8,687 nucleotides of DNA, taken from an uncultured Pirellulaceae bacterium. GTDB lineage: Bacteria; Planctomycetota; Planctomycetia; Pirellulales; Pirellulaceae. Positions 7,232 through 8,687 of this stretch are shown here, piece after piece; the first letter of the stretch is position 1; each line of letters opens with the position of its first letter. The DNA is taken from the NCBI GenBank assembly GCA_934255105.1, contig CAKQNH010000149.1, positions 1 to 8,687 on the forward strand. Reading direction: 5' to 3'. The notes beneath the pieces were generated by a model that was not told the DNA's origin, did not search any database, and was given only the letters and a program-made list of their open reading frames with translations. Made by a program: the position numbers and the translations under genes.

Positions 7232-7402
7232 CGTGGGGCGGCTAAAGCCTGGACTCCAGCGATTGCGCGTGGGGCGGCTAAAGCCTGGACTCCAGCGATT
7301 GCGCGTGGGCGGCTAAAGCCTGGACTCCAGCGATTGCGCGTGGGCGGCTAAAGCCTGGACTCCAACGGGTGCGCTTGAGGCGGCTAAAGCCTGGACACCG
7401 AC
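7232..7402 (+). repeat. Five-unit tandem repeat, 35-36 bp period, core GGCTAAAGCC
   Basis: Core palindromes sit at 7240-7249, 7276-7285, 7311-7320, 7346-7355 and 7382-7391. Units 1-3 are nearly identical (CGTGGG(G)CGGCTAAAG, CCTGGACTCCAGCGATTGCG); units 1 and 2 have four G's and units 3 and 4 have three. Unit 4 diverges at its 3' end and unit 5 at both ends, as in an array expanded from the left or decaying at its right edge. Each core is a 4-bp hairpin with a two-base loop. There are no unique spacers, so this is not CRISPR. Confidence 0.9.
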
Positions 7403-7479
7403 GGCGGAGCGTCGGGCCACATTTTTCTCCGTCGATCTGGCGTGCGACGCCCAACGCACCCCATCGGCGTTTTGAGAAC

Positions 7480-7488
7480 TGCTACAAT
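7480..7488 (+). promoter_or_regulatory. Possible extended -10 promoter (TGCTACAAT) for the DUF485-symporter pair
   Basis: TACAAT at 7483-7488 is preceded by TGC, matching the TGn extended -10 pattern, which can work without a good -35. It lies about 135 bases upstream of the GTG start, leaving a leader of roughly 125 bases. No -35 of quality is seen at normal spacing. Confidence 0.35.
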
Positions 7489-7610
7489 CGGCTGCCTCAA
7501 ATAGTGAGTATCAGCAGCCCGAGATCGCCGGACGAGTTCGGCTGCCAGGCAACTCGGCTGCGAACCAATTCGCTTGCGGGTGACTGCGGGTCGAGTGTTT
7601 TACCAATGTT

Positions 7611-7614
7611 AAGG
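7611..7614 (+). promoter_or_regulatory. Ribosome binding site supporting the GTG start at 7623
   Basis: AAGG ends eight bases before GTG at 7623. The nearby ATG at 7619 is in another frame and closes after 11 codons, so this site favours the GTG, which yields a full DUF485-type protein. Confidence 0.5.
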
Positions 7615-7622
7615 TTTCATGC

Positions 7623-7865
7623 GTGACAGAACCGACTATTCAAAATCGCAATAATCGTTTGGGGTTGAGGTTGTTCCTGCTCTACGGCCTGTTCTATTTG
7701 GCCTTCGTGTTGGTGACTGCATTCGCTCCACAGTTGGGCGAATGGCAGGTAGTCGGCGGGCTCAATCTGGCGGTGCTGTGGGGCTTTGCACTGATCGGAC
7801 TAGCATTTGTGCTGGCGCTAATTTATGGAATGGCCTGTACGCCCGAAACGGGAGATAAGCCATGA
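7623..7865 (+). CDS. DUF485 family small membrane protein, symporter partner (YjcH-like)
   Basis: This 80-residue protein has a polar N-terminus and two membrane helices at about 15-35 (LFLLYGLFYLAFVLVTAFAP) and 44-69 (GGLNLAVLWGFALIGLAFVLALIYG), joined by a short loop. The pattern LLYG-FYL-FV-AFAP then GGLNLA, G and LALIYG fits DUF485, the family of E. coli YjcH, which is encoded just before the acetate permease ActP. It is somewhat shorter than YjcH (about 104 residues). Its stop overlaps the next start (ATGA, 7862-7865), so translation of the two is probably coupled. A role in assembly or activity of the symporter is inferred from context only. DUF4212, another symporter small-subunit family, is a less likely alternative. 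Confidence 0.88.
   Translation: MTEPTIQNRNNRLGLRLFLLYGLFYLAFVLVTAFAPQLGEWQVVGGLNLAVLWGFALIGLAFVLALIYGMACTPETGDKP
7851..7854 (+). promoter_or_regulatory. Strong Shine-Dalgarno (GGAG) for the symporter gene
   Basis: GGAG ends seven bases before ATG at 7862 and lies inside the end of the DUF485 gene. It fixes the symporter start and, with the ATGA overlap, points to coupled translation. Confidence 0.65.
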
Positions 7866-8687
7866 TCTATGAACCGTCGGTCTTGGCCGTCATTATTTTC
7901 CTGGCTTTCGTGGGCTTTACGCTGGGGCTGAGCTTCTATCTGGGAGGCAAGGCCAAGTCGTCTGCGGGATACTTTGCGGCTCATGGGCAGATCCCCTGGT
8001 TTGTCAACGGCATCGCCTTTGCCGGTGATTACCTATCGGCCGCGTCGTTTCTAGGCATCTGCGGGATGATTGCCTTCTATGGTTACGACGGCTTTTTATA
8101 TTCGATTGGCTATTTGGCTGGCTGGATCGTGGCCCTGTTTGTGATCGCTGAACCGCTGAAGCGACTGGGAAAATTTACTTTTGCCGATGCGCTCAATTCT
8201 AAATTCCAATCTCGCGACGTGCAGTTGGTGGCTGGTATCAGCACCTTGGCCGTCAGCGTATTCTACTTGATCCCACAGATGGTGGGCGCAGGCGTGTTGG
8301 TTAAACCACTGCTGGGCTTCGATCACTGGGTTGGCGTGGTCATCGTGGGGGCCGTAGTGATGCTGATCGTAGTTACCGCCGGCATGGTCTCGACGACTTG
8401 GGTCCAATTCCTCAAGGGTTCGCTGCTGGTCGCCTTTAGCGCCGTCTTGACGGTAATGATTTTGCAGCGTGGCTTCGAAGTTCAATCGGGAGGGAGTGAC
8501 GGCCACGTCTTCACAACTATCGAACTCACTGCACAAGCACTCCCAGAGCCCACTGCAGAAACACAATCGATCGCGCACTCCGCAGAAACACAAGCAGCCA
8601 TCGAGCGGCATTTGATCGGGCTGGGCTACCAGATTCTCCCTGAACCACCAGCCTGGCAAGACAGAGGCTATTGGCGAGTGACGACGA
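7862..8687 (+). CDS. ActP-like sodium:solute symporter, N-terminal part (3' end outside window)
   Basis: The frame is open from ATG 7862 to the window end: 275 codons of a family usually about 550 or more. It would import acetate or similar short-chain monocarboxylates with sodium across the inner membrane. Visible helices are at about 7-27, 46-72 (containing the family hallmark AGDYLSAASFLGICG at 54-68), 78-96, 123-148, 155-175 and 184-202. GYDGFLYSIGYLAGW (74-88), FTFADAL (105-111) and TTWVQFLKG (178-186) closely follow E. coli ActP. E. coli ActP has a cleavable-looking N-terminal extension that is absent here. After residue 203 a hydrophilic stretch of over 70 residues replaces the short loop of E. 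coli ActP and continues to the window edge; it includes two copies of AETQ. A true frame is supported by the DUF485 partner upstream. The exact substrate is uncertain. Confidence 0.93.
   Translation, partial: MIYEPSVLAVIIFLAFVGFTLGLSFYLGGKAKSSAGYFAAHGQIPWFVNGIAFAGDYLSAASFLGICGMIAFYGYDGFLYSIGYLAGWIVALFVIAEPLKRLGKFTFADALNSKFQSRDVQLVAGISTLAVSVFYLIPQMVGAGVLVKPLLGFDHWVGVVIVGAVVMLIVVTAGMVSTTWVQFLKGSLLVAFSAVLTVMILQRGFEVQSGGSDGHVFTTIELTAQALPEPTAETQSIAHSAETQAAIERHLIGLGYQILPEPPAWQDRGYWRVTT

Larger units (their letters stand above)
7042..7622. other. Gene-free, repeat-rich interval
   Basis: This 581-bp gap contains the post-operon hairpin array, a small hairpin at 7161-7175 (GCCAG, loop CTAGC, CTGGC), the 7201-7402 repeat block, and a probable promoter region near 7480. 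A plus-strand reading frame at 7369-7626 starts within the repeats, has no recognisable domain and ends over the start of the DUF485 gene; it is not accepted. From 7403 to 7470 nothing definite is seen. Confidence 0.7.

Noticed and set aside
7232..7402. Possible CRISPR array because of 35-36 bp periodicity
   Set aside because: Units are contiguous with no unique spacers, and no cas genes are present.
7369..7626. Plus-strand reading frame of 85 codons upstream of the DUF485 gene
   Set aside because: It begins inside the repeat array, has Arg/Pro-rich composition typical of out-of-frame GC-rich DNA, and contains the likely promoter of the next genes.
8096..8659. Minus-strand reading frame of 187 codons near the window end
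   Set aside because: It lies wholly opposite the ActP-like gene, whose motifs and partner gene are convincing; it is an antisense shadow.

Overview
The window looks like a piece of a planctomycete chromosome, most likely Pirellulaceae (Rhodopirellula/Blastopirellula type). This is an inference from three things: moderately high GC, genes mostly without Shine-Dalgarno sequences and partly with GTG starts, and wide intergenic gaps filled with short palindromic or tandem repeats. No rRNA, tRNA, CRISPR array or transposase gene was found. All real genes read on the + strand.

Layout: (1) 1-372 is the C-terminal part of an ABC transporter ATPase (LolD/MacB type), cut by the window start. (2) 373-842 has no gene and carries a 35-bp inverted repeat pair about 220 bp apart, plus a 16-bp tandem repeat. 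(3) 843-2408 is an MFS permease with an unusual hydrophilic insertion of about 100 residues before its last membrane helix. (4) 2409-2729 has no gene and holds two identical 51-bp copies of a foldable repeat. (5) 2730-3878 and 3913-7041 form a two-gene RND efflux operon: a periplasmic adaptor, then an AcrB-class pump that keeps the proton-relay Asp pair and Lys. No outer-membrane channel gene is next to it. (6) 7042-7622 has no gene and contains a hairpin array just after the pump stop codon, then a five-copy 35/36-bp array preceded by one inverted copy. (7) 7623-7865 and 7862-8687 are a translationally coupled pair: a small DUF485 membrane protein and an ActP-like sodium:solute symporter that runs off the window end.

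The theme is membrane transport: an ATPase, a secondary permease, a tripartite-type efflux pump missing its third part, and a monocarboxylate-type symporter with its small partner. The protein-coding content belongs to known families, and I found no convincing new multi-gene system. The least ordinary signals are the intergenic repeats (four or more unrelated families, one with an apparently compensatory change in its hairpin), the hydrophilic insertions in the MFS and ActP-like proteins, and a nine-C tract early in the adaptor gene.
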